Shown here: in pieces, positions 35,096-42,891 of the stretch
Layout: each line of letters begins with the position of its first letter
Position numbering within the stretch: the first letter of the stretch is position 1
Assembly (NCBI RefSeq): GCF_004682015.1
Contig: NZ_SMLM01000002.1
Coordinates: 124,001-188,000, forward strand
Source of the DNA: Ramlibacter henchirensis
Lineage (GTDB): Bacteria > Pseudomonadota > Gammaproteobacteria > Burkholderiales > Burkholderiaceae_C
DNA length: 64,000 nt
Reading direction: 5' to 3'
Program-made: the position numbers and the translations under genes
The notes under the pieces: model-generated
What the model was told of the DNA's origin: nothing
What the model saw: the letters and a program-made list of their open reading frames with translations, nothing else
Databases searched by the model: none

Positions 35096-35520
35096 ACACG
35101 GAGTCGTCGCGACGCGTGCAACAAATTCAGCGGGCGGCCGGCTGCGCCCCGCTCGCCGAGCTGAACGCGTACCTGCGCGAGGTGGTCGCGCAGCGCAGCG
35201 CGACTGAAGACGATGGCGAGCCCGCGAATCCCGACGAACTGCCCAACGCGCGCCGCTTCCGCAAGGCGTGGGAAAGCGGCCGCACGCTAGATCGCCTGCA
35301 ACAGGCTCTCGCGCGGACGCCGGCCAACGCCGGCCCGCTCAACTCGCACGCGCTGGTGCTGCGCTCGCTCGACCTGATGCGCGACCTGTCGACCGATTAC
35401 CTGCGCCGGTTCCTCGTGCAGGTCGAGACCTTGCAGTGGCTGGAGAAGGCGCGCGAAAAATACCCGCGCGAACAGGCCCGCGGCGGCAAGCCGGCCGCCA
35501 AGGCGCGCCGGCGCAAGTAG
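35092..35520 (+). CDS. DUF2894 family protein, last gene of motor-like operon
   Basis: A 142-residue basic protein without TM segments or signal peptide. A hydrophilic N-terminal half precedes a helical core (LPNARRFRKAWESGRTLDRL, then LRSLDLMRDLSTDYLRRFL) and a Lys/Arg-rich tail. It matches the DUF2894 family, found at the end of DUF3348-DUF802-OmpA clusters. Its ATG overlaps the OmpA stop (ATGA), so all four genes are translationally coupled. Function is unknown. The basic tail could contact nucleic acid or the inner membrane surface, which is speculation. Confidence 0.8.
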   Translation: MNTESSRRVQQIQRAAGCAPLAELNAYLREVVAQRSATEDDGEPANPDELPNARRFRKAWESGRTLDRLQQALARTPANAGPLNSHALVLRSLDLMRDLSTDYLRRFLVQVETLQWLEKAREKYPREQARGGKPAAKARRRK

Positions 35521-35523
35521 CGG

Positions 35524-35709
35524 TCAGCAGGTTCTCACGCGGCCTTCGCGGTCGTACTGCACCGTCACCCCGCTGGGGAATTGCAGGTAGCGCACGCCGT
35601 CGATGCAGGCAATGGCGTGACCGGTGACGTTCGCCGTCACCTTGCGTTCGAACCAGCCGCAGCCGGCCAGGGCCGTGAGCAGCAGGAAGATCGGGATCCA
35701 TCGTTCCAT
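35524..35709 (-). CDS. Small lipoprotein
   Basis: A 61-residue protein starting at ATG 35709 with AAGGA about 8 bases upstream; an in-frame ATG at 35727 is less well placed. Residues 1-17 form a lipoprotein signal (MERWIPIFLLLTALAGC) with Cys17 as the lipidated residue. The short mature part (GWFERKVTANVTGHAIACID) ends with a second and third Cys. It is convergent with the motor operon, 3 bases between stops. No family is recognised. Confidence 0.65.
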   Translation of the reverse strand: MERWIPIFLLLTALAGCGWFERKVTANVTGHAIACIDGVRYLQFPSGVTVQYDREGRVRTC

Positions 35710-35809
35710 GGGCAGTTTCCTTGCCATTCGATGATGCGCCGCAGGGCTCCGCAGCGAGCGTGCAGCGCTCCGTCAACGGCTGTGCGGTGTGTCCGACAGC
35801 GGACGCTGC

Positions 35810-36709
35810 TCACCACAACGGGCTGGGCTTGCTGAAGTCCACCGTCTCGCGCACCGCCTCACGGATCTTCTGCAGCAGCGGCCGGCTGTCGTCGCGCCGC
35901 CATTGGATGGTGTACTCCAGCGCCGGCAGCGCGGGACGGCTCCGGAGTTCCACCACCGAGCCGCGCTCGGCCATCTGCTTCAGCCAGCCGTTGGGGAAGA
36001 GTCCGATGCCCACACCCGCGGCGATCAGGCCGGCGATGGCGGCCAGGTTGTTGCAGGTCAGCCGCCGGCCGGCTTCGAGGTTGTTGACCGCGAGCCAGTG
36101 CTCCAGCATGCGCGTCGGTCCGGCAGCGGCGGGCATCGTGATCAGCGCCGTGTCCTGCAACAGCTTGGCGGTGATGACGCGCTGGGCGCCGACCAGCGCC
36201 GGCGATGCGGCCCAGGAGAACCGCACTTCGGCGATGGCTTCGCTGGCGATGGCGCTGCGCGAGGAGTAGCCCGCCACCACGGCGAAATCGAGTTCGCCGC
36301 TTTCGAGACGCTGCTCCAGCGCAGCGCCCAGGTCGACTTGCGGCTCGAGCACCAGGTCCGGGTAGGTCGCGCGCACGAACGCGACGAAGTCGGGCAGCCA
36401 GGTGAGCGCGGCCAGCTCCCCCACGCCGAAGCGGCAGTGGCCTCGCACGCCACCGCCTTCGGCGACCAGCGTTCGCATCTCGTCGGCCAGCCCCAGCATG
36501 CGGCGCGCCAGCGGAAGCAGCTGCTCGCCCGCTTCGGTGAGCATGGCGCGGTGCCCGCTGCGGTCGAACAGGTCCTTGCGCAGCTGGGCTTCGAGCTCGG
36601 CGATGCGCTTGGACAGCGTCGACTGCGAGACGTGCAGCCGCTCGGCGGCCACCCCGAAGCTGGCGGCGCTGGCGGCCCAGTAGAAAGCCTCCAGCTGCTT
36701 GAGCGTCAT
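35810..36709 (-). CDS. LysR-family transcriptional regulator
   Basis: A 299-residue LTTR. The winged helix-turn-helix spans about residues 1-60 (LKQLEAFYWAASAASFGVAAERLHVSQSTLSKRIAELE), followed by a linker helix and a periplasmic-binding-like effector domain (about 90-295). It diverges from the catabolic cluster 36796-42757 with an 86-base gap that contains an extended dyad, so it probably controls that cluster and itself. The inducer is unknown but is likely a hydroxy- or oxo-acid transported or metabolised by the cluster. Confidence 0.92.
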   Translation of the reverse strand: MTLKQLEAFYWAASAASFGVAAERLHVSQSTLSKRIAELEAQLRKDLFDRSGHRAMLTEAGEQLLPLARRMLGLADEMRTLVAEGGGVRGHCRFGVGELAALTWLPDFVAFVRATYPDLVLEPQVDLGAALEQRLESGELDFAVVAGYSSRSAIASEAIAEVRFSWAASPALVGAQRVITAKLLQDTALITMPAAAGPTRMLEHWLAVNNLEAGRRLTCNNLAAIAGLIAAGVGIGLFPNGWLKQMAERGSVVELRSRPALPALEYTIQWRRDDSRPLLQKIREAVRETVDFSKPSPLW

Positions 36710-36714
36710 GGTTC

Positions 36715-36754
36715 GGAAAAGTGAAGAAGCTGCTTCGCTTTTTATCACTTTTCC
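36715..36754. promoter_or_regulatory. Extended inverted repeat in the LysR-Bug divergent promoter
   Basis: GGAAAAGTGA (36715-36724) and TCACTTTTCC (36745-36754) are perfect 10-bp inverted arms separated by 20 bases. Between them lies a smaller dyad GAAGC-T-GCTTC (36726-36736). The block starts 5 bases from the LysR start codon and ends 42 bases before the Bug start. Its AT content is well above the surroundings. Position and symmetry suit a LysR-type regulatory binding site overlapping both promoters. Confidence 0.6.
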
Positions 36755-36795
36755 TTGATGGACCCGGCCGAGACAATCGACGCGAGGAGACATCC

Positions 36796-37764
36796 ATGAA
36801 CCAGCTTTCCCTGAAACTGAACCGCCGCCAGCTCGGCGTGCTCGGCCTCTCGTCGCTCGCACTGCCCACCTGGGCGCAGCAGCAGGAGTGGACCCCCACG
36901 CAGCCCATCACGATCCTCGTGGGCTTCGCGCCCGGCGGCTCGGCCGACCAGATCGCCCGCCAGCTGTCGTTCGCCGCGAAGAACGTGTTCCCCGTGCCGG
37001 TGGTCGTCGTCAACCGCACGGGTGCGGCCGGCGCGATCGCCGCGCAGGCCACGGCCGATGCAAAGCCCGACGGCTACACGCTGTTCGTGGGCGGCGGCAG
37101 CGAGACCACATCGGTGGCGCACTTCAACAAGCTCAACTACGACCCGCGCAAGTCGTTCACGCCGGTCATCAAGATCTCCCGCGCGCCCAGCATCCTGGCG
37201 GTGAAGGCCGACTCGCGATTTGCCGACATGAAGGCGCTGCTCGCCGAGGCCAGGCAAGGCGCCGAAAAGGTGTCGTACGGGTCCACCGGCGAAGGGGGCA
37301 TCTTCCATGCCACCGGGCTGGTGTGGGAGAAGCAGGGCAACGTCAAGCTGCTGCACGTGCCGTACAAGGGCGCGGCCGATTCCATGAACGCGCTGCTGGG
37401 CGGCCAGGTCGATTGCGCTTTCGGCGCCTACGAAGAGATGAAGGCGATGATCGACGCCGGCCGGGTGCGCCCGCTGGCCCTGTTCTCGCGCAGCCGACTC
37501 CCCGCCCTGCCCAACGTGCCCACCATGACCGAGCTGGGCGTTCCCGTCGCGCTGGACAACATGAAGGGCCTGATGGGCCCGGCCGGCATGCCGGCGCCGG
37601 TGGTGCGCTACCTGCACGACAACTTCCGCAAGGCCACGCAGACGCAGGAGTGGAAGGACTGGGTCGCCAAGTCCGGCCTGACGGAGTCGTACGCCGACGG
37701 CGCCACCTGGCAGAAGGAGATCGTGGAGGCCTACGACACGATCGGCAAGGCGGTCGCGAAATGA
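36796..37764 (+). CDS. Bug-family tripartite tricarboxylate transporter receptor, cluster copy 1
   Basis: A 322-residue periplasmic solute-binding protein (TctC/Bug family). It has a GAGGAGA ribosome site, an N-terminal signal (RRQLGVLGLSSLALPTWAQ) and the fold markers ITILVGFAPGGSADQIAR, VVVVNRTGAAGAIAA and LLHVPYKGAADSMNALLGGQVD. Bug receptors bind carboxylates with two water-mediated contacts. No TctA or TctB membrane genes are in the window, so it must use components encoded elsewhere or act as a sensor. It is the first gene after the LysR dyad, and its stop overlaps the next start (ATGA). Confidence 0.92.
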   Translation: MNQLSLKLNRRQLGVLGLSSLALPTWAQQQEWTPTQPITILVGFAPGGSADQIARQLSFAAKNVFPVPVVVVNRTGAAGAIAAQATADAKPDGYTLFVGGGSETTSVAHFNKLNYDPRKSFTPVIKISRAPSILAVKADSRFADMKALLAEARQGAEKVSYGSTGEGGIFHATGLVWEKQGNVKLLHVPYKGAADSMNALLGGQVDCAFGAYEEMKAMIDAGRVRPLALFSRSRLPALPNVPTMTELGVPVALDNMKGLMGPAGMPAPVVRYLHDNFRKATQTQEWKDWVAKSGLTESYADGATWQKEIVEAYDTIGKAVAK

Positions 37765-38687
37765 AGTTGCGCGGTCCTATTGGTGCGGGCAGCCGCATCG
37801 GCTTCGTCGGCCTGGGCGTGATGGGCAGCGGCATGGCGCGTTGCCTGCTGCGCAAGGGCTATCGGCTCCAGGTGCATGCGCGCCGGATTCAGGTCGCGCA
37901 GGCCTTCGAACAGGCGGGCGCGAAGGTGGCCGCCGACCCCGCCGCGCTCGGCGATTGCGACCTGGTCTTCCTCAGCCTGCCCGATGCCGCGGCCGTCGAA
38001 GAAGTGCTGTTCGGCGCCAACGGCCTGGCCGCGGCGCTGAAGCCGGGCGCCTGCGTCGTCGACACCAGCACGATCGCCGCGAGCTCGGCGCGTGACATCG
38101 GCGCTCGCCTGGCCAAACGCGACGTGGCGTTTCTGGATGCGCCCGTCAGCGGCGGCCAGCAGGGCGCCGAGTCCGGCACGCTGGGCTGCATGATCGGCGG
38201 CCCCGCGGAAGCGGTGGAAGCCTGCCGCGAGGTGATGGGTGCCTTCTGCAAGACGCTCACGCACGTGGGCGAGCTCGGCGCGGGGCAGGCCGTCAAGGCC
38301 TGCAACCAGGTGGCCGTGGCCGGCGCGCTGATGGGCGTGGCCGATGCGATGGCGCTGGCACGCAAGGAAGGCGTCGACCTCGCGCAGATGCGCGAGGTGC
38401 TGATGGGCGGTTCGGCGCGCAGCTTCTCGCTGGAGAAGCACGGCCCGCGCATCATCGACGGCTCGTACACGCCGGGCTTCCGTGCGCGGCTGATGCGCAA
38501 GGACCTGCGCCTCGCCCTGGATGGCGCTCGCGCCGCGGGCGCGGCGCTGCCCGCGACCGAACTGGCCGAGCGCCTGCTGGACGAGCTGTGCGAAGGCGGC
38601 CGGGCCGACTGGGACTGGTCGGCACTGGCCCTCGTCGTGCAGCAGCGCAGCGGGCTGCCGGTGCCCGATTCGCAGGAATCGACCTGA
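37761..38687 (+). CDS. NAD(P)-dependent beta-hydroxyacid dehydrogenase (3-hydroxyisobutyrate dehydrogenase family)
   Basis: A 308-residue oxidoreductase. The Rossmann motif IGFVGLGVMGSGMARCLL begins near residue 13. The substrate-binding DAPVSGGQQGAESGTL lies near 127, and GQAVKACNQVAVAGALM carries the catalytic Lys near 176. These define the beta-hydroxyacid dehydrogenase family (3-hydroxyisobutyrate, tartronate semialdehyde and 2-(hydroxymethyl)glutarate dehydrogenases). The start overlaps the Bug stop by 4 bases. In this cluster it would oxidise or reduce a C3-C6 hydroxyacid intermediate, and the exact one is unknown. Confidence 0.9.
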   Translation: MKLRGPIGAGSRIGFVGLGVMGSGMARCLLRKGYRLQVHARRIQVAQAFEQAGAKVAADPAALGDCDLVFLSLPDAAAVEEVLFGANGLAAALKPGACVVDTSTIAASSARDIGARLAKRDVAFLDAPVSGGQQGAESGTLGCMIGGPAEAVEACREVMGAFCKTLTHVGELGAGQAVKACNQVAVAGALMGVADAMALARKEGVDLAQMREVLMGGSARSFSLEKHGPRIIDGSYTPGFRARLMRKDLRLALDGARAAGAALPATELAERLLDELCEGGRADWDWSALALVVQQRSGLPVPDSQEST

Positions 38688-38701
38688 CCGCGGGTTCGAC
38701 C

Positions 38702-39952
38702 ATGCAAGCCCGGAGCCACACGGCCATCGCGGACCGCGCGCCCGAATCGCCGCCGCAGCCACGCGAGAACACCGCGCGGCCCGCGCTGCCGGCGCGCCAT
38801 CGCGGCATCCTGTCGCTGGACGACTTCGAGGCCGCCGCGCGGCGCCACCTGCCCGAGCCGGTGTTCGCGTACGTCGCCGGCGCGGCCGAGACCAACCAGT
38901 CCTTCCGCGAGAACCGCGAGGTCTTCCAGCATTACGCATTCATCACGCGGGTGCTGGTGGACATCAGCCAGCGCACGACCGCAACGACGCTCATGGGCAA
39001 GCGGTACGACGCGCCGTTCGGCGTCGCGCCGATGGGCCTGGCCGCGCTGTCCGCCTACCGCGGCGACCTGGTGCTGGCGCAGGCGGCCGCGCGCGAGAAC
39101 GTCCCGTTCGTCATGAGCGGCTCCTCGCTGATCCGGCTGGAGGACGTCGTCCGGGTGAATCCCGACGCCTGGTTCCAGGCGTACCTGCCGGGCGAGGACG
39201 GCGCCATCCGCGCGCTGCTAGAGCGCGTGCAGGCGGCGGGGTACCGCACCCTGGTGGTGACGGTCGACACCGCCGTCGGCGCCAATCGCGAGAACAACGT
39301 CCGCGCGGGCTTCTCGATTCCGATGCGGCCTTCGCTGCGCCTCGCGTGGCAGGGCCTCTCGCACCCGCGCTGGCTGATCGGCACCTTCCTGCGCACGCTG
39401 GCGCTGCACGGGATGCCGCACTTCGAGAACAACTACGCCACGCGCGGCGCGCCGATCCTGTCGCCGAACGTGGAGCGCGACTTCTCCGACCGCGGCCACC
39501 TGGACTGGCGGCACTTCGCCATGATCCGCAAGCTCTGGCCCGGCGCGCTGGTGATCAAGGGCGTGCTCAGCCCGGTGGACGCCGCGTCCGCGGCCCAGGC
39601 GGGTGCGGACGGGATCATCGTGTCCAACCACGGTGGGCGGCAGCTCGACGGAGCCGTGGCTCCGCTGCGCGTGCTGCCCCGCATCGTCGAGGCCTGTCCC
39701 GACGTGCCGGTGATGCTCGACAGCGGTCTGCGCCGCGGCAGCGACGTGCTCAAGGCGATGGCGCTGGGCGCGAAGTTCGTGTTCGTCGGCCGTCCGTTCA
39801 GCTTCGCGGCCGCCGTGGCCGGCGAGGCCGGCGTGCTCAAGGCCGTCGAGTTGCTCCGGCAGGAGGTGTCGCGCAACATGGCGCTCCTGGGCATCACGTC
39901 GCTGGAGCAGCTCGACGAAAGTTTCCTCGTCCGCACCACGCCCGAGGCGTGA
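38702..39952 (+). CDS. FMN-dependent alpha-hydroxy-acid oxidising protein (LldD family)
   Basis: A 416-residue TIM-barrel flavoprotein of the lactate/glycolate/mandelate oxidase family. Signature parts are FAYVAGAAETNQSFRENR (FMN phosphate side), APMGLAAL, TVDTAVGANRENNVR, KGVLSPVDA and SNHGGRQLDGA with the catalytic His. DSGLRRGSDVLKAMALGA completes the FMN site. It would oxidise an L-alpha-hydroxyacid to the 2-oxoacid, passing electrons to quinone or oxygen. The first 35 residues are a low-complexity extension. It lies 14 bases after the previous gene. Confidence 0.9.
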   Translation: MQARSHTAIADRAPESPPQPRENTARPALPARHRGILSLDDFEAAARRHLPEPVFAYVAGAAETNQSFRENREVFQHYAFITRVLVDISQRTTATTLMGKRYDAPFGVAPMGLAALSAYRGDLVLAQAAARENVPFVMSGSSLIRLEDVVRVNPDAWFQAYLPGEDGAIRALLERVQAAGYRTLVVTVDTAVGANRENNVRAGFSIPMRPSLRLAWQGLSHPRWLIGTFLRTLALHGMPHFENNYATRGAPILSPNVERDFSDRGHLDWRHFAMIRKLWPGALVIKGVLSPVDAASAAQAGADGIIVSNHGGRQLDGAVAPLRVLPRIVEACPDVPVMLDSGLRRGSDVLKAMALGAKFVFVGRPFSFAAAVAGEAGVLKAVELLRQEVSRNMALLGITSLEQLDESFLVRTTPEA

Positions 39953-39980
39953 GCGGCGCCGATTTCAACAAAGGTCCCCC

Positions 39981-40658
39981 ATGGTCGGTCTCCAGATCCT
40001 CAAGCGCCAGCGGCGCATCGCCGAGCGCTACGTGCAAGCCTTCGCCACGCTGCCGGTGGCGAACGTCAGCGACTGCATGTCGCGCATGACCGCGGGCGGC
40101 TCGCGCCTGCGCCCCATGCACAGATCCGGCCGCCTCGGCGGCCCCGCGCTCACGGTGAAATGCCGGCCCGGCGACAACCTGATGATCCACAAGGCGCTGG
40201 AGCTCGCCGAGCCCGGCGACGTGATCGTGGTGGACGCCGGCGGCGACCTGACCAACGCGCTCATCGGCGAGCTGATGGTGACGTACGCGATGAGCCGCAA
40301 GCTCGGCGGCTTCGTCATGAACGGAGCGATCCGCGACGTGGACATGATCGGCGCGGGCAGCTTCCCTGTGTACGCGGCGGGCGTGACCCACCGCGGCCCG
40401 TACAAGGATGGTCCCGGCGAGATCAACGTGCCGGTCGCCATCGACGGCATGGTCATCCATCCGGGCGACCTGGTGATCGGCGATGCCGACGGCCTGCTGT
40501 GCGTCCCGATCGACGAGGCCGAAGGCATCATGGCCGCCGCCATCAAGAAGGGCGAGGCCGAGGCCAGGACATTGCAGGACATCGCGGCCGGCAAGCTCGA
40601 CACCTCGTGGATCGATGCCGCCTTGAAGCGCATCGGCTGCGACCCGAACCCCCGCTGA
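39981..40658 (+). CDS. RraA/4-hydroxy-4-methyl-2-oxoglutarate aldolase family protein
   Basis: A 225-residue member of the RraA/HMG-aldolase fold. It has VANVSDCMSRMTAG at the N-terminus, GDNLMIHKALELAEPGDVIVVDAGG (pyruvate-enolate side), and VMNGAIRDVDMIG with the RDxD metal/substrate motif. Homologues are either class II pyruvate aldolases for branched C5-C6 oxo-acids or RNase E inhibitors. In a catabolic cluster the aldolase or a related oxo-acid lyase role is more likely. The RraA regulatory role is the alternative. Confidence 0.88.
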   Translation: MVGLQILKRQRRIAERYVQAFATLPVANVSDCMSRMTAGGSRLRPMHRSGRLGGPALTVKCRPGDNLMIHKALELAEPGDVIVVDAGGDLTNALIGELMVTYAMSRKLGGFVMNGAIRDVDMIGAGSFPVYAAGVTHRGPYKDGPGEINVPVAIDGMVIHPGDLVIGDADGLLCVPIDEAEGIMAAAIKKGEAEARTLQDIAAGKLDTSWIDAALKRIGCDPNPR

Positions 40659-40660
40659 CC

Positions 40661-41701
40661 ATGACCGCCAAGCGCGTCGCACGCACCGACCTCTGGCTCG
40701 ATGCCGTGTTCGACCAGCGGCTCTCGGCGGAGCCCGGTGTCTCGGTCGCCGTCTTCCCAGTCCGCGGTGATCCCGCGGCAGCCTGGCGAGCGCTCGAGCC
40801 GGCCCATGTGTACCAGGTCTCCGCGGCCAAGGACGAACTGCCGCGCGAGTGGTGGGCGTCACGTGAACTGCTGGCGCGCTGCCCGCGGCTGCTGTGCGTC
40901 TCGTCCACCGGGGCAGGCTACGACACCATCGACGTCGCCGCCTGCACCGAAGCGGGCGTGGCGGTCGTCAACCAGGCCGGCGGCAACGCGGCATCGGTGG
41001 CCGAGCACACGCTGGCACTGATGCTGGGCGTCTCGCGGCGGATGGCCGAATGCGATCGCCGCATGCGGGTCGAACGCGGCTTTCCCCGCGAGGAAGTCAT
41101 GGGCCGCGAAATCCGCGGCAAGACGCTGGGGCTGGTCGGCATCGGCCACATCGGCTCGCGCGTGGCGGCCCTGGCCCGGGCCTTCGGCATGGAGGTGATC
41201 GCGACCGATCCGTTCGTGGCCGACGACGAGGTCGCTCGCCGCGGTGCGAAACGCGTGCCGCTGGCCCAGCTGCTGGCGGAGGCCGACTTCGTGTCCCTGC
41301 ATTGCCCGCGCGACGCTTCGACGCTGCGCATGATCGACGCCGCGGCCTTTGCCCGCATGAAGCGCGGCGCGATCTTCGTCACCACCGCGCGCGGCGGCAT
41401 CCATGACGAGGCCGCGCTGGTCGAGGCGCTGCGCTCCGGGCATCTTGACGGCGCAGGCATCGACGTGTGGGACCAGGAACCCCCGCCGCTGGACCACCCG
41501 CTGCTGCGGATGCCCAACGTGTTCGCGACGTACCACACGGCCGGCGTGACCCACGAGGCCCGTCGCAACCTGGCGCTGATCTCCGCGGAGCAGATCGCCG
41601 GTGTGCTTCGAGGCGAGCGTCCGCCGCGCCTGGTCAACCCCGATGTGTGGCCGCGGTTCGCCGCGCGCCGCGCAGAAGCATTCCAAGAGCGGTCGTCGTA
41701 G
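40661..41701 (+). CDS. D-2-hydroxyacid dehydrogenase (NAD-dependent)
   Basis: A 346-residue protein of the D-isomer 2-hydroxyacid dehydrogenase family. The NAD-binding motif GLVGIGHIGSRVAALARAFG lies near residues 156-175. Catalytic Arg is in TTARGGIHDEAAL, Glu in DVWDQEPPPLDHP and His in ATYHTAGVTHEAR. It starts 2 bases after the RraA-like stop. It would interconvert a 2-oxoacid and a D-2-hydroxyacid. Paired with the LldD-type oxidase it could invert or balance hydroxyacid stereoisomers. Confidence 0.9.
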   Translation: MTAKRVARTDLWLDAVFDQRLSAEPGVSVAVFPVRGDPAAAWRALEPAHVYQVSAAKDELPREWWASRELLARCPRLLCVSSTGAGYDTIDVAACTEAGVAVVNQAGGNAASVAEHTLALMLGVSRRMAECDRRMRVERGFPREEVMGREIRGKTLGLVGIGHIGSRVAALARAFGMEVIATDPFVADDEVARRGAKRVPLAQLLAEADFVSLHCPRDASTLRMIDAAAFARMKRGAIFVTTARGGIHDEAALVEALRSGHLDGAGIDVWDQEPPPLDHPLLRMPNVFATYHTAGVTHEARRNLALISAEQIAGVLRGERPPRLVNPDVWPRFAARRAEAFQERSS

Positions 41702-41761
41702 ACCGCCGTTTCCGAGCCGGCCCGCCCGGGCCCATCAGTCCATCCCCCGAGAGGCAGACAC

Positions 41762-42757
41762 ATGAACCGCAAATCCTTCCTCAAGCGCACGCTTCCCGCC
41801 GTCCTGGTGTCGGCGACCGCCCTCTTCTCCGCGCTGGCGCCGAGCCTCGCCCGGGCCGCGTACCCCGAGCAGCCGATCAACATGATCGTGGCCTACGGCG
41901 CCGGAGGCGGCACGGACATCATCGCCCGCGTGATCGCGCCCTACATCGAGAAGTACCTGGGCAACAACGCGAAGATCGTGGTGCACAACCGCGCGGGCGC
42001 GGGCGGCGCCATCGGCTTCCAGCAGCTGGCGTCTGCCGCGCCCGACGGCTACACGATCGGCTTCATCAACACGCCCAACGTGCTGACCATCCCGATCGAA
42101 CGCAAGTCCAACTTCAGCTGGCAGGGCTTCGACCTGCTGGGCAACGTGATCGACGATCCGGGCAACTTCTCGGTGCACGCGGACAGCCCGGTGAAATCAC
42201 TCGCCGACCTGGTCGCGCAGGCGAAGGCCAACCCCGGCTCGGTGACGGTGGGCACCACCGGCATCGGCTCTGACGATCACCTGGCCATGCTGATGTTCGA
42301 GCGTGCCGCCGGCGTGAAGCTGACGCACGTGCCCTTCAAGGGCGCGGCCGAGGTGCATCGCTCGATCGCCAGCAAGGAGATCACCGTCGCCGCGATGAAC
42401 GTCGGCGAGGCGCTGCAGTACGCCAAGGGCGGAACGCCCCTGCGCAACCTGGGCCAGATGAGCACTTCGCGCACGAACCTCGCGCCCAACCTGCCCACCT
42501 TCAAGGAGCAGGGCTTCGACATCGTGCTCGCTTCGCTGCGCGGTATCGCGGCGCCCAAGGGCCTGCCCGCGCCGATCCGCGAGCAGCTGGTGCGCGCGAT
42601 CGAGCGAGCCTCCAACGACCCGCAGTTCCAGGCCCAGGCGGCCGGTTACTTCGCGCCCCTGCGCTACCTGCCGCCGGCGCGCTACGAGACGGAACTGCGC
42701 GAGGCCGAGGTCGGCTTCCGGCAGCTGTGGAAAGAGTTGCCCTGGGGCGACAAGTAA
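41762..42757 (+). CDS. Bug-family tripartite tricarboxylate transporter receptor, cluster copy 2
   Basis: A 331-residue periplasmic receptor with a Sec signal (KSFLKRTLPAVLVSATALFS, cleavage near ARAA). Fold markers are INMIVAYGAGGGTDIIAR, VVHNRAGAGGAIGFQQLA and LTHVPFKGAAEVHRSIASKE. It is distant from copy 1, so the two probably bind different ligands of the same pathway. It closes the cluster 60 bases after the dehydrogenase. Again no TctAB genes accompany it. Confidence 0.92.
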   Translation: MNRKSFLKRTLPAVLVSATALFSALAPSLARAAYPEQPINMIVAYGAGGGTDIIARVIAPYIEKYLGNNAKIVVHNRAGAGGAIGFQQLASAAPDGYTIGFINTPNVLTIPIERKSNFSWQGFDLLGNVIDDPGNFSVHADSPVKSLADLVAQAKANPGSVTVGTTGIGSDDHLAMLMFERAAGVKLTHVPFKGAAEVHRSIASKEITVAAMNVGEALQYAKGGTPLRNLGQMSTSRTNLAPNLPTFKEQGFDIVLASLRGIAAPKGLPAPIREQLVRAIERASNDPQFQAQAAGYFAPLRYLPPARYETELREAEVGFRQLWKELPWGDK

Positions 42758-42763
42758 GGCTTT

Positions 42764-42890
42764 TTAGGCGCCGCGGTCCAGGATCGCGGGCAGCCCGTCG
42801 AAGGTTCGGATGTGGAGATCGGCCTCGGCCTTCTTCACACCGGGCCTGAGCGTCCGCGCCGTCTTCATCCATTGATGCAAGGAAGTGTCG
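42764..42890 (-). pseudogene. C-terminal remnant of a HAD-family hydrolase
   Basis: The reverse frame ending at TAA 42764-42766 encodes about 40 residues, LHQWMKTARTLRPGVKKAEA followed by DLHIRTFDGLPAILDRGA. This closely resembles the C-terminal end of HAD hydrolases (VW-N-R...P, then ADL-I-t-ELP-iL). Upstream of it the frame runs into the 3' end of the Mrr-type gene and loses similarity, and no HAD N-terminus or DxDx[TV] motif is found nearby. It therefore looks like a truncated gene end left at a recombination junction. Recognition is by eye and the 5' limit is approximate. Confidence 0.4.
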
Positions 42891-42891
42891 A

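Noticed and set aside
31780..35520. Calling the DUF802 operon a Zorya defence system
   Set aside because: Only the motor pair resembles ZorA and ZorB. ZorC, ZorD (helicase/nuclease) and ZorE are absent, and DUF3348/DUF2894 clusters are common in Burkholderiales outside defence islands. It is reported as a Zorya-like motor only.
39981..40658. Naming the gene rraA as a regulator of RNase E
   Set aside because: The fold is shared, but the catabolic neighbourhood favours an aldolase-type role, so no symbol was assigned.
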